NCBI GenBank assembly: GCA_020720525.1
Contig: DYON01000002.1
Span: forward strand, 1-41,825
Source of the DNA: Acetofilamentum sp.
GTDB taxonomy: Bacteria; Bacteroidota; Bacteroidia; Bacteroidales; DTU049
Direction: 5' to 3'
Length of the DNA stretch: 41,825 nt
The notes below the pieces were generated by a model, which worked only from the letters and a program-made list of their open reading frames with translations, was not told where the DNA came from and ran no database searches. Each line of letters opens with the position of its first letter. Position 1 is the stretch's first letter. This document shows, piece after piece, positions 7,793 to 17,697 of the stretch. The position numbers and the translations under genes are program-made.

Positions 7793-8377
7793 ATGATTCA
7801 TTATCTCAACGGAAAAATAACCGAGATTAATCCTACCTACGCCGTTGTGGAATGCAGCGGCGTAGGTTATTTTGTAAGCATTTCGCTCAACACATACGAG
7901 AAAATTCAAAAGCAAGAACAAGTAAAACTTCTCACTCATTATATTGTGCGCGAAGACGGTCATTTTCTTTTTGGATTTGCTACCGAAGACGAGCGATTTA
8001 TTTTTCGTTTGCTTCTTAGCGTTTCGGGCGTAGGTGCAAATACTGCACGAATGCTATTGTCGGCTATGACTCCTGGCGAAGTGGTCGAAGCCATTTCAAG
8101 CGGAAATACTGGGCGCCTACAACAAGTTAAAGGAATTGGGCTAAAAACTGCGGAAAGAGTTATTGTCGATTTGCGCGACAAAATAGACAAAGGCTCAGTT
8201 GTGTCGGGAAATATTTCACCAGTGCACAATACAATTAGACAAGAAACGTTATTGGCATTAACTCAACTTGGCTTTGCCCGTCAAACGGCCGAAAAAGCTA
8301 TTGAAAAGGTTATTCAGCAAGCGGGCGACATCGAAACTGTTGAAGATATGATTCGTCGGGCATTAAAATTTTTGTAG
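7793..8377 (+). CDS. ruvA: Holliday junction branch migration protein RuvA
   Basis: A 194-residue subunit of the RuvABC Holliday-junction complex; RuvA binds the four-way junction as a tetramer and loads the RuvB motor. The N-terminal OB fold covers about 1-63. Two helix-hairpin-helix motifs are visible, SVSGVGANTARMLL (about 77-90) and VKGIGLKTAERVIVDL (about 112-127). The C-terminal three-helix domain III (about 148-194), which contacts RuvB, ends in a canonical helical segment. Length is normal. It begins three bases after the malic enzyme stop and is followed within about 20 bases by sprA. This malic enzyme-ruvA-sprA order recurs in Bacteroidota, as I recall. ruvB and ruvC are not in the window. 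Confidence 0.97.
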   Translation: MIHYLNGKITEINPTYAVVECSGVGYFVSISLNTYEKIQKQEQVKLLTHYIVREDGHFLFGFATEDERFIFRLLLSVSGVGANTARMLLSAMTPGEVVEAISSGNTGRLQQVKGIGLKTAERVIVDLRDKIDKGSVVSGNISPVHNTIRQETLLALTQLGFARQTAEKAIEKVIQQAGDIETVEDMIRRALKFL

Positions 8378-8395
8378 AACTAGAAGAACAGATTG

Positions 8396-11300
8396 GTGAA
8401 AGGATATTTTTATTTCCCGGTAGTAACAACACTTGCCATTATTGCGGCTCAGGTGATAACACCTGTATCGCACCACAAGCGAATGCGCAACATGCCTGTC
8501 AACTCTTTTGTTACTGTTCCCGTCGATACTCCTCCGCCAGGCGACTCTCTCCCCTATCCTTTCGGCGATGACCCATCGTATTCGCCCCAAGGCAACAGCA
8601 ATGCATTGTTTCTGAACGACCCCAAAAATATTTCGGACACAGTAATCTACGACCCCGAAACTGGCGAGTACATTTTTCAGCGTAAAGTTGGATTGTTCGA
8701 CTACAGACCATCTTTTAGCATGAATCGCGACGAATATTTTCAATACGACTTCGATAAGGCTGTTCGCGATTATTGGAAAGAACGCGCCGATGCCTCGGGA
8801 AGCAGAAGCAACACCAATGGGCTTCACATCAATATACCAAGGCTTGGCAACGAAGGAATTTTTGGGTCGAACACCATCGACATCCGACCATCAGGAACAG
8901 CCGAGCTTATTTTTGGAATTAATGCTAATAGGCGCGACGACCCAGCTCTCAACGTGAAACAACGCCGCACAGCCAATTTCGATTTTCAAGAAAAAATTCA
9001 GATGAATGTTCAAGCTAAAATTGGCGATAAAGTCGATTTTGGCGTCAAATACAATACAGAGTCTTCGTTCGAGTTCGAAAACAAAATGAAACTCCAATAC
9101 GAAGGCAAAGAAGATGAAATTATTAAAAGCATTGAGGCCGGCGATGTTACGTTGCCTCTCAACAGTACTCTAATAAACGGAAGTCAAAGTCTCTTTGGCA
9201 TCAAAACAAAACTCCAGTTTGGGAAAGTTACTGTCACAAGCGTTGTTTCGCAACAAAAAGGACAAACCTCTAATATTACTGTTACTGGCGGTGCTCAAAC
9301 CAGCGATTATGAGCTTTATGCCGATGCATACGAGGAGAAAAAGCACTATTTGGTTTCGCAATATTTCAAAAACAACTACAACAGTTGGCTCGAAAACATG
9401 CCTGTGATTGGTTCGCCCATCAACATTACCAAAATGGAAGTGTGGGTTACCAACATTGGCCCAGCAACTCAAGAAAACAGAAATATTGTGGCCATGATGG
9501 ATTTGGGCGAGCAGAATCCTTACAATACCAATGTTACTGGTTATCCAACATCACTTGCACAATTTCCCGATAACGAATCGAACGATCTTCTCGATATTGT
9601 TGATGTTGGAAGCATTAGAAATATCAACTCTGTAAACGCTTACCTCAACGGACTTGGGTTTGCAGGAGGTGTCGATTACGAAAAAATCGAGAATGCACGC
9701 CTTCTTACTCCAACCGAATACACCTACAACTCAAAACTCGGTTTCATTTCGCTCAATAGTACCCTCAACGACGATCAGGTACTTGCCGTAGCATTTCAAT
9801 ATACGGTGCTTGGCAACGACAGCGTGTTTCAGGTAGGTGAATTTTCGACTGGTGGCATTTCTGCGCCTAACTGTTTGATGGTAAAACTCATCAAAAGCAC
9901 AGCGCAAAATACCAAAATTCCACTTTGGGGCTTGATGATGAAAAACGTGTACGCCATAGGTGGTTATCAAGTCAATCCCGAAGACTTTCGGCTCGATGTT
10001 TTGTACAAAAGCGATGCACTTGGTGTTCCAGCTGGCTATTTGCTCGAAGGCAACCTACAAGGAATTCCGCTTATCAGAGTGCTCAATATGGACAATCTGA
10101 ATGCAAACGGCGATCCCGAACCCGATGGAGTGTTCGACTTTATCGACAATGCTGCTACCAATGGTGGAACCATTAACTCCAAAAATGGACGCATTTTCTT
10201 TCCATTTCTCGAACCTTTTGGAAATGACTTGCGAAACGAAATTGGCGATCAGACACTTGCCGATAAATATTGCTACGATTCGCTTTATACAATGACCAAA
10301 ACTGGGGCAAGGCAATATCCAAACAAAAATCGTTTCACCATTGCCGGTCGTTTTAAATCGTCGGTTGGAAACGAAATTTCGCTCAATGCCATGAACATTC
10401 CACAAGGAAGTGTAAAAGTAACCGCTGGAGGAATTTTGCTCACCGAAAACGTCGATTATACAGTCGATTATACACTTGGTCGTCTCAAAATAATCAACGA
10501 AGGAATTTTAAATTCTGGAGCTCCAATCAATATCAGTCTCGAAAGCAATTCGTTGTTTAGTATTCAAACGAAAACATTTTTAGGAACTCATATCGATTAC
10601 GAAGTCAATCGCAATTTATTGGTGGGAGCTACAATTCTCAACCTAACCGAGCGCCCGTTTACCTACAAAGTAAACATTGGAGAGGAGCCAATTTCTAATA
10701 CTATGTGGGGGCTTAATGTTTCGTATCAAACCGAATCGCGATTGCTTACCAAAGCGGTTGATGCATTGCCATTTATAGAAACTAAAGCCATTTCGAAAGT
10801 TAATATCGATGCCGAAGTAGCAAATCTAATTCCTGGCCACGCCCGAGCAATTGGGAAAACAGGAACTGCCTATATCGACGACTTCGAGGGAAGTAAATCG
10901 TCAATCGACATCAAAAATGTGGGAACTTGGTTTATTTCGTCAATTCCGCAAGGGCAAAGTGCTCTGTTTCCAGAAGCATCGAACGATACCAGCCTTGCAA
11001 GCGGATTCAACCGCGCAAAACTTGCATGGTACGTTATCGACCCATTGTTTTTTAGAAACAACAACTTGACTCCCGAACATATTAGGAACGATATGGCAAT
11101 GCGATTGAATAATTATATGCGAGAAGTTCTCGAAACAGAAGTTTTTCCCTACAAACAAAATGCTAGCAATATTGTAACTAATATTGCTGTTCTCGACCTT
11201 GCTTACTATCCTGCCGAAAAAGGTCCATACAACTACGACGTCGATCCAACCGCCATTTCAGCAGGTATCGATACAGATGGAAACCTCAACGACCCAGCTT

Positions 11301-14300
11301 CGCGTTGGGCGGGTATAATGCGAAAAGTAGAAACCCCCGATTTCGAAGAAACCAATGTGGAATACATCGAGTTTTGGGTAATGGATCCTTTTATTTACAA
11401 CCCTTCGCATTCTGGTGGTAAGCTCATTTTCGACATTGGAGATATATCAGAAGATGTTTTACGCGACCATCGCAAAAGTTACGAAAATGGTTTACCAACA
11501 TCGGCAACAATCGAAAACGTAGATACAACTCAATGGGGTCGCGTTCCTTTGCTTCAATCTTTGGTAAACTCGTTCGACAACGACCCAACTTCGAGAGAAT
11601 ACCAAGACGTTGGACTTGACGGGCTTTCCGATGCCGACGAAAGCACCTACTTTTACAATTCGTATGTAAATGCGGTAGGAACTGTTTTTGGCACTGGTTC
11701 TGGTGCTTATGCAAAAGCAGTTGAAGATCCTTCAATCGACAACTTCCATTATTTTCGTGGAACCGACTACGACCAAGACGAACTCGACATATTGGAGCGT
11801 TACAAAAAATACAATGGTGTTGATGGCAACAGCCCAACAAGCGAGCAATCAACCGAAGCATATCCAACATCTTCAACCACTTTGCCAAACGTAGAAGATA
11901 TCAACCGCGACAATACACTCAACGAATCGGAACGCTATTTTCAATACGAAATAGACCTCGATCCTGCAAACATGGTGGTTGGCGAAAACTACATTACCGA
12001 TGTATTTACTGCTTCGCCTCGCTTGGCCGACGGCACTACCGGTTCGGTAAAATGGTATCAGTTCAAAATCCCCATCAAAGATCCCGATTTTGTGGTTGGT
12101 GGAATTCAAGATTTCAAATCGATTCGCTTTATTAGGGTTTTGCTCAAAGATTTTTCGGAACCTGTGGTTTTGCGCTTCGCCACATTGGAACTTGCGCGCA
12201 GCCAATGGAGAAAATACGACAACGCATTGCTTTACCCAGGAGAATACATCCCAGCCGACGACCAGAATGGAACATCGTTCGATATTTCGGCAGTAAATGT
12301 AGAAGAAAACGGAAGTCGAACTCCTATTCCCTACGTTCTACCTCCTGGCATTGAGCGAGAAGTTGGCTATGGTTCCACAACCATGTACGAAATGAACGAG
12401 CAATCGTTGGTTTTGAAAGCCTGTGACCTTATCGATGGCGATGCTCGCGCTGTTTATAAAACATGTGATTTCGATATTCGTTTGTACAAGCGTCTTAAAA
12501 TGTTTGTTCACTCCGAACTTACACAACCCGATTTGTATTCGCTCACCGATGGCGAAGTGTCGCTCTTTGTTCGTCTTGGAACCGACTTCACCAACAATTT
12601 CTACGAATACGAAATTCCTTTGCACCCAACCCCTTTGAATGTAAGTGCGCAAGACCCCAACTTACGTCAGTTGATTTGGGCCGATTCGCTCGATTTAGAA
12701 CTCTCGAAACTAACCGACCTCAAAAAAGCACGCAATATTGCAATGCGTCTCGAAAACTCTACGGTAAATTTGATGACACCATACTATCAGTACGATGGCG
12801 AAAACAAAATGACCATCATGGGTATTCCAAACCTGAGCGATGTGCGTACCATCATGATTGGTGTGCGTAATCCAAAACGAAGTCCGCTAAACCTTTCCGA
12901 CGACGGAATGTCCAAATGTTTCGAGGTGTGGGTAAATGAATTGCGCCTCTCCGATTTCGACGAAGATGGTGGATGGGCTGCCACAACGCGAGTTACAGCC
13001 GACCTTGCCGACCTCGGAAACATTGCCTTGGTTGGTAATGTTTCTACTGCTGGATTTGGTAGCATCGAAAAGAAAGTTTCGGAACGACAAAAAGACAATA
13101 TCATGTCGTACGATTTTGCCACAAATCTTGAATTGGGTAAATTTCTTCCCGAAAAAACCAGTCTAAAAATCCCCATGCACTTCGACATCAGCGAATCGTT
13201 CAGCAATCCGCAATACAACCCACTCAACCCCGACCTTTATTTGCGCGACGACCTCGAAACCTACACCACACAGTCCGAAAAAGATTCAATCATTAATATT
13301 GTTCAAGACTACACCCGACGCAAAAGTCTCAACTTCGTAAATATTCGCAAAGAAAAATCGGCAGGAAGCACAAAATCGCATCTTTACGATATTTCCAATT
13401 TTGATTTCACTTATGCCTACAACGAGGTTTTCCAACGCAATATAGAAATTGAATACAACCTCAAGAAAAACTACCGTGGTGCTTTGGGGTACAATTTTTC
13501 AAATACTCCCAAAAATTACCAGCCTTTCAAAAAGGTAAAATTGCTCCAGAAAAAAGCATTCAAGCTTATTGGCGATTTCAACTTCTATTTGCTTCCCAAG
13601 TCGCTTTCGTTCCGAACCGACCTCGATCGTGGCTACGAAGAAAACCTGTGGCGCAACAAAACCGATGCACTGATTCTGATTGAACCTTCCTATTTGAAAA
13701 CATTCAATTGGAACCGTACCTACTCGATGAAATTTGATTTGACCAAAAGCATCAAAGTCGATTTCAACGCCATGGCAAATGCAAGAGTAGATGAACCTGC
13801 TGGAAAAATTGACAACGCCGACAGTGAATATCAGGCTAAAATGGATTCGATTTGGCAAAACATTAAAAGCATGGGGCGCATCACCAATTACAATCAATCG
13901 CTGAAAGTAAATTATGCGCTCCCAATCAACAAACTGCCAATGCTCAATTGGATAAGCTCTTCGGTGCAATATTCAGGCGATTACAAATGGATTGCTGCAC
14001 CTTTATATAAAGACTCTCTTGGCAATTATACAGAGCATCCGTATGGAAACACCATTGAGAACAACCGTTCTATTTCTATCAACACCAACGGCAACATGGT
14101 GAATTTGTACAACAAGATTCCATATCTCAAGAAATTGAATCAGAAAACGACCAAGCCAACTGCCAACAATCGCAGAACTTTACCAACCGACTCGACTGAC
14201 GCAGAAAGCAAAGACACAACAGCACTATTTAAAAAAATAGCCGACAATTTGCTGAAGTTTGTAATGATGACAAAAAACGTTTCACTGGCTTACACTATTG

Positions 14301-15613
14301 CCGAAGGCTCGTTTATTCCAGGCTATAAAGGCGGAATTGACATTCTTGGAATGTCCCTAAAAAAGCAAGCTCCTGGCTGGGGATTTGTGTTTGGCGACCA
14401 ACGAGATATTCGTCCATTTCTCGTTCAAAACGATTTATTGAGCAAAGATTCGCTGCTAAACAATGCGTTCGCAACTCGACGAAACGAAAATCTCAATGCA
14501 CGTGTATCACTCGAACCTTCAAACAACATGAAGATTGAGATTACAGCCATGCGAAACTACACAGCCAATCACAGCGAATACTTCAAATACGACGAAGCAA
14601 ACAACAACTTCCGCAGCTACTCGGCGGTCGATAATGGCAGCTTCAGTATGTCTATTATCACTTGGAAAACAGCCTTTATTACAGATTATGAAGACTATTC
14701 CAATCAGACTTTTGAGGAATTCAAAAACATTAGACCAACAATTGCAGCTCAAGTAGCACAAGGCAGCGGCAATTGGGATGGAACCTATTTTACCGACACT
14801 ATTACGGGAATGCAATATCCAACAGGCTATGGTCCCACTTCGCAAGAAGTTCTGATACCATCGTTCTTATCGGCATACACAGGAGCCAATCCAGCCAAAT
14901 ACATACGCAATACATTTCCTAAAATTCCTCTACCAAACTGGCGACTCACATACAACGGTTTAACCGAAATTTCTTGGTTCAAAAAACGCTTCAAATCGGC
15001 TACCGTTTCGCATGCTTACCGCTCTACATACAACATTGGCGGCTACACATCGAATGTTCTCTTCTCCGATGCCGATGCCGACGGATTCACTTTTGTGAAA
15101 GATGCCATGAACAACTTCTTGCCGCGCTACGAAATTGCACAAGTAAGCATCACCGAGCAATTCAGCCCGCTTATTAATATTGATCTTACTTGGAAAAACA
15201 GTTTGATTAGCAAAATTGAATACAAGAAATCGAGAAACCTCTCAATGAGTTTTGCCAACAACCAGCTCACCGAAGTTATTTCAGGCGAAATAACCCTTGG
15301 TCTTGGATACAGAATTAAAGATGTTGAATTCGAAATTTCGAACAAGCCATTCAAAAGCGATTTGAGCTTAAAAGCCGATTTCTCTATCAGAAACAACAAA
15401 ACCGTTTTGAGAAAAATTGTCGAAAATGTAGATCAAATAAGCGCTGGGCAGAAAATTATTTCGGTGAATATTTCTGCCGAATACATGCTCAGCCAGAAGT
15501 TTACGATAAGGGCTTTCTTCGACAAAGTAATCAACAACCCCTATATTTCGTCGCAATTTCTCAACAGCAACACCAATGCAGGTATAAGTCTTCGCTTTTC
15601 GTTGGCACAATAA
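8396..15613 (+). CDS. sprA: SprA/Sov, outer-membrane translocon of the type IX secretion system
   Basis: A giant protein of about 2405 residues, very close to the 2403 reported for Flavobacterium johnsoniae SprA. SprA forms a large outer-membrane beta-barrel through which T9SS cargo leaves the periplasm. An export signal is seen at residues about 5-25 (YFYFPVVTTLAIIAAQV). The rest is a continuous frame rich in Asn, Asp, aromatic residues and alternating beta-strand pattern, with FEIWVMDPF/FEVWVNELRLSDFD-type segments and no Cys-rich or TM-helix regions. The C terminus, GISLRFSLAQ, ends like a barrel strand. Start: TTG at 8393 or GTG at 8396; GTG is preferred. It follows ruvA by 18 bases and is probably in that operon. 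Cargo proteins for this pathway are encoded further along. Confidence 0.95.
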   Translation: MKGYFYFPVVTTLAIIAAQVITPVSHHKRMRNMPVNSFVTVPVDTPPPGDSLPYPFGDDPSYSPQGNSNALFLNDPKNISDTVIYDPETGEYIFQRKVGLFDYRPSFSMNRDEYFQYDFDKAVRDYWKERADASGSRSNTNGLHINIPRLGNEGIFGSNTIDIRPSGTAELIFGINANRRDDPALNVKQRRTANFDFQEKIQMNVQAKIGDKVDFGVKYNTESSFEFENKMKLQYEGKEDEIIKSIEAGDVTLPLNSTLINGSQSLFGIKTKLQFGKVTVTSVVSQQKGQTSNITVTGGAQTSDYELYADAYEEKKHYLVSQYFKNNYNSWLENMPVIGSPINITKMEVWVTNIGPATQENRNIVAMMDLGEQNPYNTNVTGYPTSLAQFPDNESNDLLDIVDVGSIRNINSVNAYLNGLGFAGGVDYEKIENARLLTPTEYTYNSKLGFISLNSTLNDDQVLAVAFQYTVLGNDSVFQVGEFSTGGISAPNCLMVKLIKSTAQNTKIPLWGLMMKNVYAIGGYQVNPEDFRLDVLYKSDALGVPAGYLLEGNLQGIPLIRVLNMDNLNANGDPEPDGVFDFIDNAATNGGTINSKNGRIFFPFLEPFGNDLRNEIGDQTLADKYCYDSLYTMTKTGARQYPNKNRFTIAGRFKSSVGNEISLNAMNIPQGSVKVTAGGILLTENVDYTVDYTLGRLKIINEGILNSGAPINISLESNSLFSIQTKTFLGTHIDYEVNRNLLVGATILNLTERPFTYKVNIGEEPISNTMWGLNVSYQTESRLLTKAVDALPFIETKAISKVNIDAEVANLIPGHARAIGKTGTAYIDDFEGSKSSIDIKNVGTWFISSIPQGQSALFPEASNDTSLASGFNRAKLAWYVIDPLFFRNNNLTPEHIRNDMAMRLNNYMREVLETEVFPYKQNASNIVTNIAVLDLAYYPAEKGPYNYDVDPTAISAGIDTDGNLNDPASRWAGIMRKVETPDFEETNVEYIEFWVMDPFIYNPSHSGGKLIFDIGDISEDVLRDHRKSYENGLPTSATIENVDTTQWGRVPLLQSLVNSFDNDPTSREYQDVGLDGLSDADESTYFYNSYVNAVGTVFGTGSGAYAKAVEDPSIDNFHYFRGTDYDQDELDILERYKKYNGVDGNSPTSEQSTEAYPTSSTTLPNVEDINRDNTLNESERYFQYEIDLDPANMVVGENYITDVFTASPRLADGTTGSVKWYQFKIPIKDPDFVVGGIQDFKSIRFIRVLLKDFSEPVVLRFATLELARSQWRKYDNALLYPGEYIPADDQNGTSFDISAVNVEENGSRTPIPYVLPPGIEREVGYGSTTMYEMNEQSLVLKACDLIDGDARAVYKTCDFDIRLYKRLKMFVHSELTQPDLYSLTDGEVSLFVRLGTDFTNNFYEYEIPLHPTPLNVSAQDPNLRQLIWADSLDLELSKLTDLKKARNIAMRLENSTVNLMTPYYQYDGENKMTIMGIPNLSDVRTIMIGVRNPKRSPLNLSDDGMSKCFEVWVNELRLSDFDEDGGWAATTRVTADLADLGNIALVGNVSTAGFGSIEKKVSERQKDNIMSYDFATNLELGKFLPEKTSLKIPMHFDISESFSNPQYNPLNPDLYLRDDLETYTTQSEKDSIINIVQDYTRRKSLNFVNIRKEKSAGSTKSHLYDISNFDFTYAYNEVFQRNIEIEYNLKKNYRGALGYNFSNTPKNYQPFKKVKLLQKKAFKLIGDFNFYLLPKSLSFRTDLDRGYEENLWRNKTDALILIEPSYLKTFNWNRTYSMKFDLTKSIKVDFNAMANARVDEPAGKIDNADSEYQAKMDSIWQNIKSMGRITNYNQSLKVNYALPINKLPMLNWISSSVQYSGDYKWIAAPLYKDSLGNYTEHPYGNTIENNRSISINTNGNMVNLYNKIPYLKKLNQKTTKPTANNRRTLPTDSTDAESKDTTALFKKIADNLLKFVMMTKNVSLAYTIAEGSFIPGYKGGIDILGMSLKKQAPGWGFVFGDQRDIRPFLVQNDLLSKDSLLNNAFATRRNENLNARVSLEPSNNMKIEITAMRNYTANHSEYFKYDEANNNFRSYSAVDNGSFSMSIITWKTAFITDYEDYSNQTFEEFKNIRPTIAAQVAQGSGNWDGTYFTDTITGMQYPTGYGPTSQEVLIPSFLSAYTGANPAKYIRNTFPKIPLPNWRLTYNGLTEISWFKKRFKSATVSHAYRSTYNIGGYTSNVLFSDADADGFTFVKDAMNNFLPRYEIAQVSITEQFSPLINIDLTWKNSLISKIEYKKSRNLSMSFANNQLTEVISGEITLGLGYRIKDVEFEISNKPFKSDLSLKADFSIRNNKTVLRKIVENVDQISAGQKIISVNISAEYMLSQKFTIRAFFDKVINNPYISSQFLNSNTNAGISLRFSLAQ

Positions 15614-15627
15614 TTTTTACGACATGC

Positions 15628-15657
15628 TTTGTAGAATCAAAAAATAATGTAATTTTG
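15628..15657 (+). promoter_or_regulatory. Promoter for gcvH
   Basis: TTTG (15628-15631), 18 bases, then TAATTTTG (15650-15657): a full match to the Bacteroidota promoter pattern. The ATG of gcvH is 20 bases downstream. gcvH thus appears to have its own promoter rather than depend on sprA transcription. Confidence 0.7.
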
Positions 15658-15677
15658 GACTTCTAAAATGAACAAAA

Positions 15678-16058
15678 ATGAAAATTCCTGAAGATTTGCT
15701 CTACACCAAAGATCACGAATGGTTACGCATTGAAGGTGATACTGCATTTATTGGCGTTACCGACTTTGCTCAGTCTGAATTGGGCGATGTTGTTTTTATT
15801 GAAGTTGAAACAGTGGGTGAAGTTCTTGAGCAAGAAGAAGCTTTAGGCACCATTGAAGCAGTAAAAACTGTTAGCGATGTGTTTATGCCTGTTGCGGGCG
15901 AAGTTCTCGAGTTCAACGAATTGGTGAAAGATACTCCCGACCTCGTAAATAAAGACCCATACGGCGATGGCTGGATTGTGAAAATTAAAATTACCGAACC
16001 AGCTCAGCTGAGCGAACTGATGAATGCCGAAAATTACAAAGCTCAAACTGGGCATTAA
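15678..16058 (+). CDS. gcvH: Glycine cleavage system H protein
   Basis: A 126-residue lipoyl carrier that shuttles the aminomethyl group between the P, T and L proteins of glycine cleavage in the cytoplasm. The lipoyl-attachment motif GTIEAVKTVSDV is at about 58-69, with the acceptor Lys63. TKDHEWLR near the N terminus and DPYGDGWIVKIK near the C terminus are family hallmarks, and the length is standard. gcvP and gcvT are not in the window; H separate from P and T is common in Bacteroidota. It sits between sprA and the first TonB-like gene. The promoter just upstream is one of the best in the window. An ATG at 15668 is in another frame and encodes only seven codons. Confidence 0.97.
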   Translation: MKIPEDLLYTKDHEWLRIEGDTAFIGVTDFAQSELGDVVFIEVETVGEVLEQEEALGTIEAVKTVSDVFMPVAGEVLEFNELVKDTPDLVNKDPYGDGWIVKIKITEPAQLSELMNAENYKAQTGH

Positions 16059-16133
16059 TAGTTTGTCTTTTAGCAGTTTTTTATGTGTTTTCCACCTTTA
16101 ACTTGCTGGATTACGCCTTTTTCTGATATGCGC

Positions 16134-16164
16134 TTTGTGAATAAACCATTTTTCCGCATCTTTG
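16134..16164 (+). promoter_or_regulatory. Promoter for the first TonB-like gene
   Basis: TTTG (16134-16137), 19 bases, then CATCTTTG (16157-16164; one mismatch to TAnnTTTG). The TTG at 16162, which could be taken as an upstream start codon, lies within this -7 element. This supports translation from the ATG at 16189. Confidence 0.65.
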
Positions 16165-16188
16165 ATTAAATTTTTAAACTTCAAAACC

Positions 16189-16872
16189 ATGGAAATTAAA
16201 AAAAATCCCAAATACGATTTGGAACCACGCAAAGGTCTTTTCCTTGAATTGGGCTTGGTGTTTGCCCTTGCTCTTGTTCTCACAAGTTTTGAGTGGAAAA
16301 AAACTGAAGGTGGCGAAAACGACTGGGATCAACTTCAAGTAGTTGACATTCCAGAAGAAATGGTAGAAATTACCCGTGCTGAAGAGCCAGAACCTCCAAA
16401 ACCAGAACCACAAACCACCTTACTCGACATCGTTGACGATGATGTAGATGTTCAAGACGACCTCGATATTAATGCCGAAGACGATCAAGACAGCGAAGTG
16501 GGCAATTTTGTTGCTCCCGTTCAAGACGACGACGAGCCAGTAATTGTTGAAGCCGAGATTTTTACCATTGTTGAAGAGCAACCCGAATTTCCTGGTGGCG
16601 AAGAATCGCTGATGAAATTTTTGCAGAGCAATGTTAAATACCCACAATTGGCAAAAGAAAGCAACATTCAAGGAACAGTATATGTTCAGTTTGTTGTGGA
16701 ACCAAGCGGAAGCGTTTCTACCGTAAAAGTACTTCGCGGTATTGGTGGTGGTTGCGACGAAGAAGCTGTAAGAGTTGTGAAAAACATGCCTTCTTGGAAG
16801 CCTGGCAAACAGAGAGGAAAATCTGTTCGGGTTTACTTCAATCTTCCTATCAAATTTATCCTTCAAGGATAA
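16189..16872 (+). CDS. TonB-like energy transducer, copy 1
   Basis: A 227-residue inner-membrane protein. It has a short basic N terminus, one TM helix at about 17-34, a periplasmic linker rich in Pro and acidic residues (about 60-125), and a TonB C-terminal domain at about 140-226 (YPQLAKESNIQGTVYVQFVV, RGIGGGCDEEAVRVV, WKPGKQRGKSVRV). TonB proteins couple the proton-motive force via ExbB/ExbD to outer-membrane receptors; no ExbB/ExbD or receptor is near, so the partner is unknown. The linker is unusually acidic rather than Pro-Lys-rich. A second copy follows, 146 bases after this stop, beyond a terminator. The start at 16189 is preferred because the upstream TTG overlaps the promoter. Confidence 0.9.
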   Translation: MEIKKNPKYDLEPRKGLFLELGLVFALALVLTSFEWKKTEGGENDWDQLQVVDIPEEMVEITRAEEPEPPKPEPQTTLLDIVDDDVDVQDDLDINAEDDQDSEVGNFVAPVQDDDEPVIVEAEIFTIVEEQPEFPGGEESLMKFLQSNVKYPQLAKESNIQGTVYVQFVVEPSGSVSTVKVLRGIGGGCDEEAVRVVKNMPSWKPGKQRGKSVRVYFNLPIKFILQG

Positions 16873-16893
16873 AAAATTGATAACGACTTTCTG

Positions 16894-16918
16894 AAAACCG
16901 GCTTTTGCCGGTTTTTTT
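16894..16918 (+). terminator. Rho-independent terminator
   Basis: AAAACCGGC-TTTT-GCCGGTTTT is a perfect 9-bp stem with a 4-base loop running into a T-tract. It lies 21 bases after the first TonB-like gene and separates it from the second copy. Confidence 0.92.
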
Positions 16919-17018
16919 ATTGCCTATAACTTCCTCAAACATCACTTTCGCTTATCTGTTCTTGTGCTTAAATGTAAGTATTTATAAATTAGCTTATTAA
17001 TCTAAATACCCAACCAAC

Positions 17019-17696
17019 ATGGAAACCAAGAAAAAAAATTCAAAGAACATGGAAAAATTCAAAACGCTCTTTTTCCAAACAGGTCTTCTCGTTTCGCTAT
17101 TTGTTGTTCTTGCAGCATTCGAATGGAAAAAATACGACAACAACGATAGCAATTTGTACCAAACGACGTTTGTTCCCATCGACGACGAAATAGCACCAAT
17201 AACAAAGGAAGAACCTATCAAGACCAAAGTAATTCAAACAACAACTATTCTCGACATCAAAAATGATGATGTAGTTGTAACCGACACTTTGGTATTCGAT
17301 ACCAATCCCAGTATAAATCAGGTCGTTGTTACACACATCAATAAAGACACCACTGAGCCAGTGATTATTGATCCAGCACCAGTACTAATTGCTCCAATTA
17401 TGCCCGAATTTCCTGGTGGAACCGAAGCTCTTTACACCTTTCTGGCTGAAAACATCAAATACCCACAAGTGGCACGAGAAAGCCATATTCAAGGAATTGT
17501 TTTTGTAACCTTTGTGATTGAACAAGATGGAACAGTGTCGAATGCAACTATTCTAAGAGGCATAGGTGGTGGTTGCGACAACGAAGCAGTGCGCGTTGTT
17601 GAAAAAATGCCCAAGTGGAGCCCTGGAAAAAACAGTCTTGGCCGTCCAATTCGAGTTCAAATGAATCTTCCAGTGAAATTTGTTTTACAAAGCTAA
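17019..17696 (+). CDS. TonB-like energy transducer, copy 2
   Basis: A 225-residue paralogue of the preceding gene with the same plan: basic N terminus, TM helix at about 19-34 ending in the shared AAFEWKKYD-type motif, a periplasmic linker, and a C-terminal TonB domain at about 135-223 (YPQVARESHIQG, RGIGGGCDNEAVRVVEKMPKW). The C-terminal domains are highly similar, while the linkers diverge: this one is rich in Thr, Val and Asn rather than acidic. Together this suggests local duplication with specialisation. An internal ATG at 17049 is an alternative start. The stop is one base from the convergent U32 gene's stop, with no hairpin between. Confidence 0.9.
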   Translation: METKKKNSKNMEKFKTLFFQTGLLVSLFVVLAAFEWKKYDNNDSNLYQTTFVPIDDEIAPITKEEPIKTKVIQTTTILDIKNDDVVVTDTLVFDTNPSINQVVVTHINKDTTEPVIIDPAPVLIAPIMPEFPGGTEALYTFLAENIKYPQVARESHIQGIVFVTFVIEQDGTVSNATILRGIGGGCDNEAVRVVEKMPKWSPGKNSLGRPIRVQMNLPVKFVLQS

Positions 17697-17697
17697 T

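Noticed and set aside
16162..16188. TTG at 16162 as the start of the first TonB-like protein
   Set aside because: It is part of the CATCTTTG -7 element, which has a TTTG 19 bases upstream; ATG 16189 gives the basic-TM topology.
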